From assembly GCF_008710035.1 (NCBI RefSeq), contig NZ_VYKI01000005.1, positions 51,411 through 115,410 on the forward strand: a stretch of 64,000 bases of DNA, read 5' to 3'. This stretch comes from Stenotrophomonas cyclobalanopsidis. Lineage in GTDB: Bacteria > Pseudomonadota > Gammaproteobacteria > Xanthomonadales > Xanthomonadaceae. The notes under the pieces are model-generated. The model made no database searches, had not been told where the DNA came from, and saw nothing but the letters and a program-made list of their open reading frames with translations. Positions 1 to 8,476 of this stretch are shown here, in pieces (the first letter of the stretch is position 1; each line of letters starts with the position of its first letter). The position numbers were made by a program, and so were the translations under genes.

Positions 1-50
1 GTGCGTGCGTTTTGATGCTCGCGGGCCCGACTCCCCGACCCGCCGCGCCA

Positions 51-67
51 CCCCCCCCCCCCCCCCC
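51..67. repeat. homopolymer tract of 17 C
   Basis: Seventeen consecutive C residues lie 12 bases beyond the stop codon of the first gene (minus strand). No gene is visible in positions 1-79. The tract could be a slippage-prone site or an assembly error; its length should not be trusted from one read set. Confidence 0.9.
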
Positions 68-79
68 TCGACTCTACGG

Positions 80-898
80 CTATCGGCGCGCCTCGATGAA
101 CGCCGAGATCCGCTGCAGCGTCTCCGCATTGCCCGCGGTATAGACGATCATCGACAGGTCCGGGCGCGCTTCCACGGCAAAGGTCGAGAAGTCCAGCTCC
201 AGCAGGCCCAGCTCCGGGTGCTTGAGCCGCTTGCTGCCATCGCCCTCGCTGGCCACGTCGTTGCTGCGCCAGAGTGCGGCGAATTCGGTGCTGCTGGCCG
301 AGAGCTCGGCGGCCAGCTCGGCCACTTCGGTCTCGGCACCGGCACGGATGGCGTCGGCACGCAGCGACGCCACCACGAAGCGGGCGACGCTGCTCCAGTC
401 GTCCTGCGCCGAGCGCACCCGGCTGTTGCTGAAGATGAAGCGCAGGATGTTGCGCTCGCGGGCCGGCACCTGCGCGTAGTCGGTCAGCAGCACCGTGGCG
501 GCGTGGTTCCAGGCGACCACGTCCCAGGTCGGGGTGCGGATCAACGCCGGGCTGTAGGCCAGGGCGTCCAGCACCCGCTGCAGGCGCGGCGAGATGCTGT
601 CGCCGCTGCGGTACTTCACTTCCGGCGGGCGGCCCAGCCCCAGCATGTAAACGTGTTCGCGCTCGGCGTCGGTCAGCCGCAGGGCGGCGGCGATGCGGTC
701 CAGCACCTCGGCGGACGGCGCGCCGCCACGGCCCTGTTCCAGCCAGGTGTACCAGGTCGGGCTGATGCTGGCGCGCTGCGCGACTTCTTCGCGACGTAGG
801 CCGGGGGTGCGCCGGCGACCGGTTTCGAAGCCGAAACTGGCTGGATCCAGCCGCGCGCGACGGCTCTTGAGGAATTCGCCAAGCGAATGCTGGTTCAT
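80..898 (-). CDS. MmyB-type helix-turn-helix transcriptional regulator
   Basis: A 272-residue regulator. The N-terminal ~75 residues form an XRE-like HTH with the pattern LGEFLKSRRARLDP, followed by RTPGLRREEVA and SPTWYTWLEQGRG, which is the signature of the MmyB-like family. The remaining ~180 residues match the MmyB-type ligand-binding (PAS-like) domain in layout. Such proteins usually control a divergently transcribed oxidoreductase, and here an epimerase-like gene starts 106 bases away on the other strand. The ligand is unknown. The size is normal for the family and the gene looks intact. Confidence 0.9.
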   Translation of the reverse strand: MNQHSLGEFLKSRRARLDPASFGFETGRRRTPGLRREEVAQRASISPTWYTWLEQGRGGAPSAEVLDRIAAALRLTDAEREHVYMLGLGRPPEVKYRSGDSISPRLQRVLDALAYSPALIRTPTWDVVAWNHAATVLLTDYAQVPARERNILRFIFSNSRVRSAQDDWSSVARFVVASLRADAIRAGAETEVAELAAELSASSTEFAALWRSNDVASEGDGSKRLKHPELGLLELDFSTFAVEARPDLSMIVYTAGNAETLQRISAFIEARR

Positions 899-925
899 GC
901 CGGTGACCGCCTGCCTGTCAGTGGC

Positions 926-937
926 TATACCTGTATA
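926..937. promoter_or_regulatory. palindrome in divergent promoter region
   Basis: TATACCTGTATA is a perfect inverted repeat (arms TATAC/GTATA) in the 106-base gap between the MmyB-type regulator and the divergent epimerase-like gene. It is a reasonable operator candidate for that regulator, by position only. Confidence 0.4.
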
Positions 938-1004
938 ACGTCACTACTTTAACAGGATGCGGCGAACGGGATACTGGGCCCACTTTCCAGTGGAGGCAGA
1001 CCTC

Positions 1005-1901
1005 ATGCGTGTATTCCTGACCGGTGCCACCGGCTTCATCGGCAGCCGCGTACTCCAACAGCTGCAGGCTTCCGGCCACCAGGTCATCGGCCTGACCCGA
1101 TCGGAGGCGGGTGCGGAGGCACTGCGTGCAGCGGGCGCCGACGTGCAGCACGGCGAACTGGGCGACCTCGCCAGCCTGCGCGCCGGAGCCAAGGCGGCGG
1201 ATGCGGTGATCCACACCGCCTTCGACCACGATTTCAGCCGCTTTGCGGCCAACTGCGAGCAGGATGCCGCGGTGATCGGCGCAATGGGCGAGGTGCTGAA
1301 GGGTTCGGCGCGCCCGTTGCTGATCACCTCCGGCGTCGGCATGGGTGAAGCGGAGCCCGGCCAGCCGGCGGTGGAGACCGTGTTCAATCCGGGCCACGGC
1401 AACCCGCGCATCGCCTCCGAACGCGCAGGCAACAGGCTGCTGGAGGCTGGTGTGGACGTGCGGGTGATGCGCCTGCCGCAGGTGCACGATGCCGTCCGCC
1501 AAGGGCTGATCAGCTATTTCATCGATATTTCCCGGCAGCAGGGCGTGGCCGCCTACGTGGGCGAAGGCGCAAACCGCTGGTCGGCTGCACATGTGGACGA
1601 CGTCGCCCGTGCGTACTGTCTGGCGCTGGAGCGCGGTCGCTCGGGTGAGCGTTACCACGCGGTGGCCGAGGAGGGCATCAGTGCGCGCCGTATCGCCGAA
1701 GTGGTGGCGACGGGGCTGGGCGTGCCGGTGCGCAGCATCACACAGGAGGAGGCCGCTGCGATGTTTGGCTGGTTCGCGCTGTTCGCCGGGATGGACCTGC
1801 CGGCATCGAGTGCACTGACGCAGCAACGCCTTGGCTGGCAGCCGGGTGGCCCGACGCTGCTGCAGGATCTGCGGGTGATGGACTACCGCGCGGGGCGCTG
1901 A
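1005..1901 (+). CDS. NAD(P)-dependent epimerase/dehydratase-like oxidoreductase (extended SDR)
   Basis: The protein of 298 residues begins MRVFLTGATGFIGSRVL, a Rossmann nucleotide-binding motif (GxxGxxG) at the very N-terminus, as in extended/atypical SDR proteins. The start at 1005 is chosen over an in-frame codon at 957 because a GGAGG-like ribosome site sits at 991-999 and the Rossmann strand then starts at residue 1. The substrate cannot be told from the sequence. It is divergent from the MmyB-type regulator, which probably controls it. Confidence 0.88.
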   Translation: MRVFLTGATGFIGSRVLQQLQASGHQVIGLTRSEAGAEALRAAGADVQHGELGDLASLRAGAKAADAVIHTAFDHDFSRFAANCEQDAAVIGAMGEVLKGSARPLLITSGVGMGEAEPGQPAVETVFNPGHGNPRIASERAGNRLLEAGVDVRVMRLPQVHDAVRQGLISYFIDISRQQGVAAYVGEGANRWSAAHVDDVARAYCLALERGRSGERYHAVAEEGISARRIAEVVATGLGVPVRSITQEEAAAMFGWFALFAGMDLPASSALTQQRLGWQPGGPTLLQDLRVMDYRAGR

Positions 1902-1994
1902 CAACGGGTGAATGGCCCTGCACCGCGCGTGCATCTGTCCGCGCGGATACTGGCCACCCTTGAATCGTGCATTGGGCCAGCCGGGGCCTCCGCC

Positions 1995-2786
1995 ATGCCA
2001 CGTCGGAAAACGCTGCGCATCGCCACCTTCAACGTCAACGGGATCGGCCCGCGGCTGCCGCAGCTGCTGGCATGGCTGGACCGTGAAGCACCGGATGTGG
2101 TCGCGCTGCAGGAGCTGAAGGCCACGGACGCAGCGTTTCCAGCGGCGGAGCTGGGGCAGGCGGGCTATGGCGCAATCTGGTGCGGCGAGGCGCGCTGGAA
2201 CGGTGTCGCGGTACTTGCCCGCGATGCGATGCCGATTGAAAGCCGTCGCCGGTTGCCGGGTGATCCCGAAGACAGCCAGAGCCGTTATCTGGAAGCGGCC
2301 GTGCATGGCATCGTCGTGGGCGCCCTGTACCTGCCCAACGGCAACCCGCAGCCCGGTCCGAAATTTGATTACAAGCTGCGCTGGATGCAGCGCCTGCTGG
2401 ACCATGCCCGTTCGCTGGTCGACCTTCCACACCCGGCGGTGCTGATGGGCGACTTCAATGTCATCCCCACTGATCTGGATGTGTATGACCCCAAGGCGTG
2501 GAAGCGTGACGCGCTGTTCCAGCCCGATGTCCGTGATGCGTTCGAGCGATTGCTGGCGCAGGGCTGGACCGATGCGCTGCGAAAGGTGCACGGCGAGAAG
2601 ATCATCTACACGTTCTGGGACTACTTCCGCCAGCATGCCGAGCGCGACCGCGGGCTGCGCATCGATCACCTGCTGCTCAATCCGGTGCTTGCGTCGCGGC
2701 TGAAGGATGCCGGGGTCGATCGCTGGGTGCGCCTGCAGGACAGGGCCAGCGATCACGCGCCGACCTGGATCACGGTCAGCATCTGA
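1995..2786 (+). CDS. xth: exodeoxyribonuclease III family protein
   Basis: A 263-residue Mg-dependent endonuclease/exonuclease of the ExoIII/AP-endonuclease fold. Visible motifs in order are the metal-binding Glu in VVALQELKA, GDFNVIPTDLDVYDPKAW (catalytic Asp and Asn), RIDHLLLNP and the C-terminal SDHAPTW with the catalytic His. The family removes 3' blocking groups and cuts abasic sites in base excision repair. ATG 1995 is preferred over the in-frame 1908 because the core begins LRIATFNVNGI directly after it. It stands alone on the plus strand after the epimerase gene. Confidence 0.93.
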   Translation: MPRRKTLRIATFNVNGIGPRLPQLLAWLDREAPDVVALQELKATDAAFPAAELGQAGYGAIWCGEARWNGVAVLARDAMPIESRRRLPGDPEDSQSRYLEAAVHGIVVGALYLPNGNPQPGPKFDYKLRWMQRLLDHARSLVDLPHPAVLMGDFNVIPTDLDVYDPKAWKRDALFQPDVRDAFERLLAQGWTDALRKVHGEKIIYTFWDYFRQHAERDRGLRIDHLLLNPVLASRLKDAGVDRWVRLQDRASDHAPTWITVSI

Positions 2787-2921
2787 ATGCTTCATCGTAG
2801 CGTTGGGCAGCGGCCGTGATGATGCCTATCCACGGCAATCATCCAGCGGATACATCGGCAAGACAGCAACGTGACCGGGGAAGGCCTACGTTCCAGATCT
2901 GTCCCCTGCGACGTCCATGAA

Positions 2922-3860
2922 ATGCTCGCTCCTGTCCTGCCTTCCCCGTTGTCCAACCTCGCCAGGCAGCGCCTGTTGCAGGTGCCTGATCTTCCGCTTC
3001 CGGGCCAGGGGCGCACCCTTGAACGCTGGCGTGCACTGGCAGCGCTGGGTCATGAAGACCTGTGCCTGGCCAAGGTGCTTGAAGCCCATCACGATGCAAT
3101 CGCGATCCTGCACGAACTACGCGTGCCCGTGCCTTCAGAACAATTTCTGGCGGTATGGGCGGCAGAGGGCCCGGCCTGCACCTTGCGCGCGGAGCACGAC
3201 GGCCGGCTTCGCGGCGACAAGCCGTGGTGCTCGGGAAGCAATCTGGTCGACACCGCGCTGGTGACCGTGCGTAGCGAGGCGGGCGTGCAGCTTTACAAGG
3301 TGGACGCATCGCAGTGGCACTGCATGGATGGCGAGCCGTGGCCGGCCGCTGGCATGGCCGGGGTGCCGTCCACCACGGTGCGCTTTGATGGCGCAGAGGC
3401 CGAAGCGGTGGGTCCGGTCAATGGCTACCTGGAACGACCGGGCTTCTGGCACGGCGGCGCCGGGATCGCGGCAGTATGGTTCGGCGCGGCAACAGCGCTG
3501 GCCGAGCGCATGCAGCACGGCTGTGGCGAGGGCCTGCGCGCGCGGTTGCTGGGCAAGGCCGATCTGGCACTGGCACCGGCAGCGGCGCTGCTGCGCGAGC
3601 TGGCCATGGCCATCGACGCGGCACCGCAGCTGACACACCGCGTGCAGGTGGTACGCGTGCGCAGCGTCGTCGAGCGCGCCGCCACGCAGGTGCTCGATCT
3701 GGCCGGCCGCGCGCTTGGCCCCGCACCGATGTGCATGGAAGATGCCCATGCCCGGCGCTGGGCGGACCTGACGGTGTTCATGCGCCAGAGCCACGCCGAC
3801 AAGGATTGGCAATGGCTGGGCGAGCAGTGCGCCCGACAGGTGATGCCATGGTCGCTGTAG
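2922..3860 (+). CDS. acyl-CoA dehydrogenase-like protein
   Basis: About 312 residues; a GTG 51 bases upstream (2871) is an alternative start. The central segment (GSNLVDTALVTV, then VDASQWHCMDG and FDGAEAEAVGPVNGYLERPGFWHGGAGIAAVWFG) follows the middle beta-domain and start of the C-terminal helical domain of acyl-CoA dehydrogenases. It is short for the family (usually ~380) and no conserved catalytic Glu region could be assigned with certainty. It is the first gene of a four-gene operon: its end overlaps the PIG-L gene by 13 bases. The context suggests a role in making or modifying an acylated glycan rather than fatty-acid catabolism, which is inference. Confidence 0.75.
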   Translation: MLAPVLPSPLSNLARQRLLQVPDLPLPGQGRTLERWRALAALGHEDLCLAKVLEAHHDAIAILHELRVPVPSEQFLAVWAAEGPACTLRAEHDGRLRGDKPWCSGSNLVDTALVTVRSEAGVQLYKVDASQWHCMDGEPWPAAGMAGVPSTTVRFDGAEAEAVGPVNGYLERPGFWHGGAGIAAVWFGAATALAERMQHGCGEGLRARLLGKADLALAPAAALLRELAMAIDAAPQLTHRVQVVRVRSVVERAATQVLDLAGRALGPAPMCMEDAHARRWADLTVFMRQSHADKDWQWLGEQCARQVMPWSL

Positions 3861-4600
3861 CCACCATCCACGGCCAGGGTTCGGACGAGCGTGCGTGGGA
3901 ACACTGCGACTGGCTCTGGCAACAACCTGAAACTGCGCTGGCGGAACTCTGTGCAGGCGTGCGCCGGCTGGTAGTGGTCGCGCCTCATCCGGATGATGAG
4001 GTGCTCGCGTGTGGCGGGCTGCTCTGTGCGGCTGCAGGCATCGGCCTGGAGGTGCAGGTCGTTGCGGTGACCGACGGCGAGGCCTGCTACCCGGGCGAGC
4101 GCTGGTGGACGCCGCAGCGCCTGCGCCAGGCACGCCGTGAAGAGCTGCGCGACGCTTTGGGTGCGCTGTCCATCGATGCCGCCGCCATTGTCCATCTTGG
4201 CATTGCCGATGGCGGCGTCACCGACCACGAAGCCGGCCTGGAAGACTGGCTGTGGCAGACCCTGCGCGAAGACGACCTGGTGCTGGCGCCGTGGCGCTTC
4301 GATGGTCACCCCGATCATGAAGCGGCTGGCCGCGCCGCCTGCCGGGCGGTACGGGCGGCCGGCTGCAGGCGTCTTGAATATCCCGTCTGGGGCTGGCACT
4401 GGCTGGACCCCGGCTGCGCCCACATGGCGTGGGAGCAGCCGAAGCTGCTCGACATTTCCGCCGTCGCCGCGCACAAGCGCAAGGCGATCGCGCAGTTCCG
4501 CACCCAGACCGGCGATGTCTCCCGCCTGCACGCCGAGCCCATCCTGCCGGCCCATGTACTCACCCGCTTCTATAGAAATCACGAGGTTTACTTCGCATGA
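3848..4600 (+). CDS. PIG-L family deacetylase
   Basis: A 250-residue protein with the zinc-binding PIG-L/LmbE motif VVVAPHPDDEVLACGG at about residues 39-54, and a second metal-ligand block HPDHEAAGRAA near residue 157. The family hydrolyses N-acetyl groups on GlcNAc-containing lipids, mycothiol precursors and similar molecules. ATG 3848 gives an overlap with the upstream gene, and its stop overlaps the next start by four bases (ATGA), which implies translational coupling. With the next two genes it forms a deacetylase/methyltransferase/glycosyltransferase set. Confidence 0.9.
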   Translation: MVAVATIHGQGSDERAWEHCDWLWQQPETALAELCAGVRRLVVVAPHPDDEVLACGGLLCAAAGIGLEVQVVAVTDGEACYPGERWWTPQRLRQARREELRDALGALSIDAAAIVHLGIADGGVTDHEAGLEDWLWQTLREDDLVLAPWRFDGHPDHEAAGRAACRAVRAAGCRRLEYPVWGWHWLDPGCAHMAWEQPKLLDISAVAAHKRKAIAQFRTQTGDVSRLHAEPILPAHVLTRFYRNHEVYFA

Positions 4601-5184
4601 GCGCCCAGCCTTACTTCGATGACCTGCACGCCAACGACGATCCGTTCGGCTACCGCACCCGCTGGTACGAAGAGCGCAAGCGCGACCTGCTGATGGCCAG
4701 TCTGACCCAGCCCAGCTTCCAGCGCGGCTGGGAGCTGGGCTGCTCCAACGGCGTTCTCACCGAGCGCCTGGCTGGACGCTGTGAGCGACTGCTGGCCACC
4801 GACATCAGTCCGCGCGCGGCGTTCCAGGCGCGCCGCGGCCTGGCCCATCTGCCGCACGTGCAGGTGCACTGCGCGCAGCACCCGCAGCAGTGGCCGGCCG
4901 GTCGTTTCGATCTGATCGTGTGTGGTGAGATGGGCTACTACCTGGGCCCGGAAGCACTGGTCGAACTGCGCGATGGGCTGCACGCCGCGATGAAGGACGA
5001 CGGCCTGCTGGTTGCCTGCCATTGGCTGCCGTCGTTCCCGGGCCGGGCCAGTCGCAGCGCGCTGGTGCACGAACGGCTCGGGCATGGCCTGCAGGAGGCG
5101 TTCTGCTACCGCGACAGCGATTTCATCCTGCAGGGCTGGACGCGCAGGCCACTCTCGCTGGCCAGCAACGAGGGCCTGAGATGA
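4597..5184 (+). CDS. SAM-dependent methyltransferase, NodS-like
   Basis: A 195-residue class I methyltransferase. The SAM site is WELGCSNGVLTERLA at about residues 46-60, followed by LLATDISPRAA and FDLIVCGEMGYYL, an arrangement seen in the NodS family of N-methyltransferases that modify the deacetylated amine of Nod-factor chitooligosaccharides. Coupled by ATGA overlaps to a deacetylase upstream and a glycosyltransferase downstream. NodS-like enzymes act after NodB deacetylation, so the pairing with PIG-L is logical; the real substrate here is unknown. Confidence 0.88.
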   Translation: MSAQPYFDDLHANDDPFGYRTRWYEERKRDLLMASLTQPSFQRGWELGCSNGVLTERLAGRCERLLATDISPRAAFQARRGLAHLPHVQVHCAQHPQQWPAGRFDLIVCGEMGYYLGPEALVELRDGLHAAMKDDGLLVACHWLPSFPGRASRSALVHERLGHGLQEAFCYRDSDFILQGWTRRPLSLASNEGLR

Positions 5185-5870
5185 TCGGCGTGCTGGTGCC
5201 GGCGCACAACGAGGCCGAGCACCTGGCGGCGTGCCTGCGCTCGCTGGCCATCGCTGCAGCGCATCCGGGGCTGGCAGGCGAACCGGTGCAGATCATCGTC
5301 GCGCTGGATGCGTGCACGGACGGTAGCGCTGAGGTCTGTGCGCAGATGGCCACCGAAGTCCTCAGCCTGCAGGCGCGGTGCGTAGGCGCTGCGCGCGCGG
5401 CCGCGGCGGCCGTGCTGGTCGAGCGCGGCGCCGCGTGGCTGGCCAGCACCGATGCAGACAGCGCAGTCCCGCCCGATTGGCTGGTGGCCCAGCGTGGCGC
5501 TGGCACCGACGTGTTCTGTGGCGTCGTCGATCTCTGCCCAGTGGCGCCGCAGCAGGCGTGGCTGCGCAGCTGCTTCCAGCGCAGTGAGCGCTGGGGTGAG
5601 GGGCATGGTCGCGTGCACGGGGCCAACCTCGGTGTCTCGGCCGCTGCTTACCGGCGCGCAGGCGGCTTCGCAGCGAAGCGATGCGCCGAAGATGTGGATC
5701 TGGTGCGTCGGCTTGAAGCGTCGGGTGCGTCGATCCGCTGGGCTGGCGCGCCTGTGGTGACCACCAGTGGCCGGCTGTCAGGCCGCGCCGTCGGTGGCTT
5801 TGCCGATTATCTCGCCAGCCTGGCCGCGGCTGAGGCTTTGCCGCCTGCTCAGCTCTCCCTTGCGAGCTAA
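5181..5870 (+). CDS. GT2 family glycosyltransferase
   Basis: A 229-residue protein that starts MIGVLVPAHNEAEHLAACL, the GT-A N-terminus. It continues with IIVALDACTDGSAEVC and LASTDADSAVPPDWL (DAD metal-binding region at about residues 92-95), and later HGANLGVSAAAYRRAGGF and CAEDVDLVRRL. No membrane segment is visible, so it probably acts in the cytoplasm on an activated sugar. ATG 5181 overlaps the stop of the methyltransferase gene (ATGA). It is the last gene of the operon, followed by two hairpins. Confidence 0.9.
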   Translation: MIGVLVPAHNEAEHLAACLRSLAIAAAHPGLAGEPVQIIVALDACTDGSAEVCAQMATEVLSLQARCVGAARAAAAAVLVERGAAWLASTDADSAVPPDWLVAQRGAGTDVFCGVVDLCPVAPQQAWLRSCFQRSERWGEGHGRVHGANLGVSAAAYRRAGGFAAKRCAEDVDLVRRLEASGASIRWAGAPVVTTSGRLSGRAVGGFADYLASLAAAEALPPAQLSLAS

Positions 5871-5949
5871 CAGAAGGCTGCACTTCCGCTGCGTGTCGAT
5901 AAGTCACCTCATTCCACCGGGGTTGGCAGCGCAGGGCAACAGCCGTCTG

Positions 5950-5994
5950 CCCCGCCAGCCCATGCGGGGTTGCGCCGCAGGGAATGCCCTGCGG
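5950..5994. terminator. two hairpins between convergent genes
   Basis: CCCCGC/GCGGGG (about 5950-5968) and a perfect 8-bp hairpin CCGCAGGG-AATG-CCCTGCGG (5975-5994) fill the gap between the glycosyltransferase stop and the convergent SDR gene. No T-run follows either one. Confidence 0.5.
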
Positions 5995-6009
5995 CAGGCA
6001 AGCAGCAGG

Positions 6010-6876
6010 TTAAAGGGTCACAGCGCCACCGGAGATGGTCAGCAATGCGCCCGATGTATAGCTGGCGCTGTCCGCTGCCAGCATCACATAGGCAGACGCA
6101 AGCTCGGCGGGCTGGCCAGGGCGGCCGAACGGGGTTTGGCTGCCAAAGCTCTCAACCTCTTCTGCGGCCATCCCAGCAGGAATGAACGGCGTCCAGATCG
6201 GGCCCGGCAGAACCGCATTGACCCGGATGCCCTTTTCGGCCAGCAGTCCGGCCAGACCGATCGTGAGGTTGGCCACCGCGCCCTTGGTGGCGGAGTACGG
6301 CAGGATGTTGGGCGTAGGCTTCTTCGAGTTCACCGACGCGGTGTTGATGACCGAGCCGCCGTCCTTCAGGTGCGGAACGCTGAGGCGGGTCAGGTTGAAG
6401 AGCGCATGGACATTGGTATCGAACGTCTTGCGCCAGTCGTCCATCGTGATCTCGTCAAACGACTCGTAGTAGCGCTGGTAGGCGGCGTTGTTGACCAGGA
6501 TGTCCAAGCCGCCCAGCTCATTCACGACGCGCTGGATCAACTGCTCGGCCTGCGCTTCGTCACTGATATCGCAGGGGATCAGTACCGCCTTCTGGCCGGC
6601 CTCCTGGATGAGCTTGCCGATGGCGGCAGCATCGTCCTTCTCGCTCTCCAGGAAGGCGATCGCCACATCCGCACCTTCGCGTGCATAGGCGATGGCCACG
6701 GCTGCACCGATGCCGCTGTCGCCACCGGTGATGAGTGCTTTCTTGCCCTCAAGCTGGCGGTGTCCCTTGTAGCTCTGTTCGCCGTGGTCCGGCTTCGGGT
6801 CGAGTTTGCTGGTCTTGCCGGGGAAGGACTGCTGCTGCGCTTTAAACGGCGGCTTCGGGTAATTGGGGAGTGGCAT
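6010..6876 (-). CDS. SDR family oxidoreductase (YghA-like)
   Basis: A 288-residue classical SDR with an extra ~45-residue N-terminal arm (MPLPNYPKPPF...PDHGEQSYKGHRQLEG) as in E. coli YghA. The cofactor motif is ITGGDSGIGAAVA, then ILVNNAAYQRY, and the active-site YSATKGA (Tyr-x-x-x-Lys). The start at 6876 is chosen because the family begins MPLPNYP. These proteins are often stress-induced; the substrate is unknown. A paralogue lies at 38576-39469 in this window. Confidence 0.92.
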   Translation of the reverse strand: MPLPNYPKPPFKAQQQSFPGKTSKLDPKPDHGEQSYKGHRQLEGKKALITGGDSGIGAAVAIAYAREGADVAIAFLESEKDDAAAIGKLIQEAGQKAVLIPCDISDEAQAEQLIQRVVNELGGLDILVNNAAYQRYYESFDEITMDDWRKTFDTNVHALFNLTRLSVPHLKDGGSVINTASVNSKKPTPNILPYSATKGAVANLTIGLAGLLAEKGIRVNAVLPGPIWTPFIPAGMAAEEVESFGSQTPFGRPGQPAELASAYVMLAADSASYTSGALLTISGGAVTL

Positions 6877-6972
6877 GCGTGCATCCTCTGCTGGGGAAGG
6901 GAACTGCCAGTGTGGGCACACCGCAGTAAACGCCGTGGCCCAGCAATGTCGGCAGGGCGTGCACGGCGTGGG

Positions 6973-7359
6973 TCACAGCGGGTGCGCGATGGTGGTCATG
7001 ATGCTGTTCGCCGCCTGGCGCGAATCCAGGCGCGTATGCTGCACCACCACGGGCACGTCGGACTGGATGACGCAGGAGAAGCCAACGCCCAGTGGCACCG
7101 GGGCCGGTTCCTGCAGGTCATTGAAGCGTTTGTGGCAGGTGCGCTGGGCAGGAACGGTGAAGATGTAGGGGCCCTGCGGCTCGCGATCCTCGAAGTACAG
7201 CATCAGGCTGATCCGGGCATCGGTGCTGCCGGCATTGAGGATGCAGCACGTCTCGTGGCTCTCCAGCTCGGGCTCCCGGCCGTTGCTCCAGCTGGGGATA
7301 TAGCCCTCGGCAATGGCCCAGCGCGTGCGCCCGAGGGCGCCGGATTCGTCCTGCGTCAT
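6973..7359 (-). CDS. sensory-rhodopsin-transducer-like protein (ASRT family)
   Basis: A 128-residue soluble protein. The run RTRWAIAEGYIP, then SHETCCILNAG, LYFEDREPQGPY, RFNDL and PVVVQHTRLDSRQAANS follows the Anabaena sensory rhodopsin transducer family (formerly a DUF), a small beta-sandwich that forms tetramers. The family is named for a partner of a rhodopsin, but no opsin gene is present in this window, and many bacteria carry it without one. Many homologues may therefore bind sugars or other ligands; that is inference. ATG 7359 fits the family start. Confidence 0.85.
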   Translation of the reverse strand: MTQDESGALGRTRWAIAEGYIPSWSNGREPELESHETCCILNAGSTDARISLMLYFEDREPQGPYIFTVPAQRTCHKRFNDLQEPAPVPLGVGFSCVIQSDVPVVVQHTRLDSRQAANSIMTTIAHPL

Positions 7360-7540
7360 GGTCCTTCTCCGTACGGGGGGCCACCAGAGTGGTCGAGGCA
7401 CCCGCGTCGGGGGCGTGCATGGCACGTGTCCACGACATCAACGTGAAGCGTTCAGTGGCGTCCGCCGCTACGCGTTGGCGGTCCTGCGGCGCTTGCCTAT
7501 CATGCATCGCTGGTTCCACTGCACCTGACTGCTGCCCTTC

Positions 7541-8398
7541 ATGCCTTCCAATGCGCAGGCCGCGCGCCGTTCCGCCCGCGCCGCCGGCTATGTGTTTCCC
7601 GAGCATCTGCGCGAGCAGGCGCAGGCGCTGCCTGCACAGCCCGGTGTCTACACCTTCCACGGCCGCGAGGGTGGCCTGCCGCTCTACATCGGCAAGAGCA
7701 TCAACCTGCGCACGCGCGTGATGGACCATCTACGGACGGCCGAGGAAGCTGCGATGCTGCGCCAGTCCGAGCGCATCAGTCATCTGCCGATGGCCGGGGA
7801 CCTGGGAGCGCAGCTGCTGGAGGCAGCGATGGTGAAAGAACAGCGCCCGCTGTACAACCGCCTGTTGCGGCGCTTGCCGCGTCAATTCAGCCTGCGTCTG
7901 TACCGGGGCGAGATCAGCGTGGTGAACTCGTCAGAGGTGGATCTGACGACCACGCCGATGCTGTACGGCATCTACTCAAGTGCCCGCGCCGCGCGTGAAT
8001 CGCTGCGCCGCGTGGCGGATGAGAACCGCCTGTGTTATTCGCTGCTGGGCCTGGAGCGGCTTCCCTCTGGACGCCCGTGCTTCCGCTCGATGCTGCGCCA
8101 GTGTGCCGGTGCCTGCTGCGGCGGCGAGACCCTGGCCGAGCATCAGACACGGCTGGCCGACGCGTTGAGGCTGCTGGAGATTGCCGAATGGCCCTACGCC
8201 GGACCGGTGGCCATCGAGGAGCGCGGCGAAGCGATGCGGCAGTTTCATGTCGTCGATGGATGGTTCTATCACGGCAGCGCGAAGACCTTGGCCGCTGCCC
8301 GGCGCGTGCGCCGCAGTGATCCGGTCTTCGATCGCGACGCGTACCGCATCCTTCGCAAGGGGCTGTCCTTGGGCCACTGGGCCCTGCACCCGCTGTGA
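7541..8398 (+). CDS. cho: excinuclease Cho (UvrC-like endonuclease)
   Basis: A 285-residue UvrC N-terminal homologue. The GIY-YIG nuclease core is PGVYTFHGREGGLPLYIGKSINLRTRV at about residues 33-60 (the family pattern is split by a short insertion), followed by a Cys-rich QCAGACCGG segment. It lacks the UvrC C-terminal RNase H and HhH domains, as Cho proteins do. Cho makes the 3' incision in nucleotide excision repair at lesions UvrC handles poorly, acting with UvrAB. No LexA box was confirmed upstream. Confidence 0.9.
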   Translation: MPSNAQAARRSARAAGYVFPEHLREQAQALPAQPGVYTFHGREGGLPLYIGKSINLRTRVMDHLRTAEEAAMLRQSERISHLPMAGDLGAQLLEAAMVKEQRPLYNRLLRRLPRQFSLRLYRGEISVVNSSEVDLTTTPMLYGIYSSARAARESLRRVADENRLCYSLLGLERLPSGRPCFRSMLRQCAGACCGGETLAEHQTRLADALRLLEIAEWPYAGPVAIEERGEAMRQFHVVDGWFYHGSAKTLAAARRVRRSDPVFDRDAYRILRKGLSLGHWALHPL

Positions 8399-8476
8399 CA
8401 GGCCGGGCAGACGGAGTCACGCAGCGTGGACGACCTGTTCTGTATCCCTCCGGGCAGGCCATGCAGGGAGAAAACC

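Noticed and set aside
918-2795. 625-codon open frame on the minus strand
   Set aside because: It covers the epimerase-like and exonuclease III genes exactly opposite their coding strand; its translation is His/Gln/Arg-rich without motifs, as expected of an antisense frame in high-GC DNA.
5767-7446. 559-codon plus-strand frame across the SDR and ASRT-like genes
   Set aside because: Both genes on the other strand have full family motifs; the long frame is a shadow.
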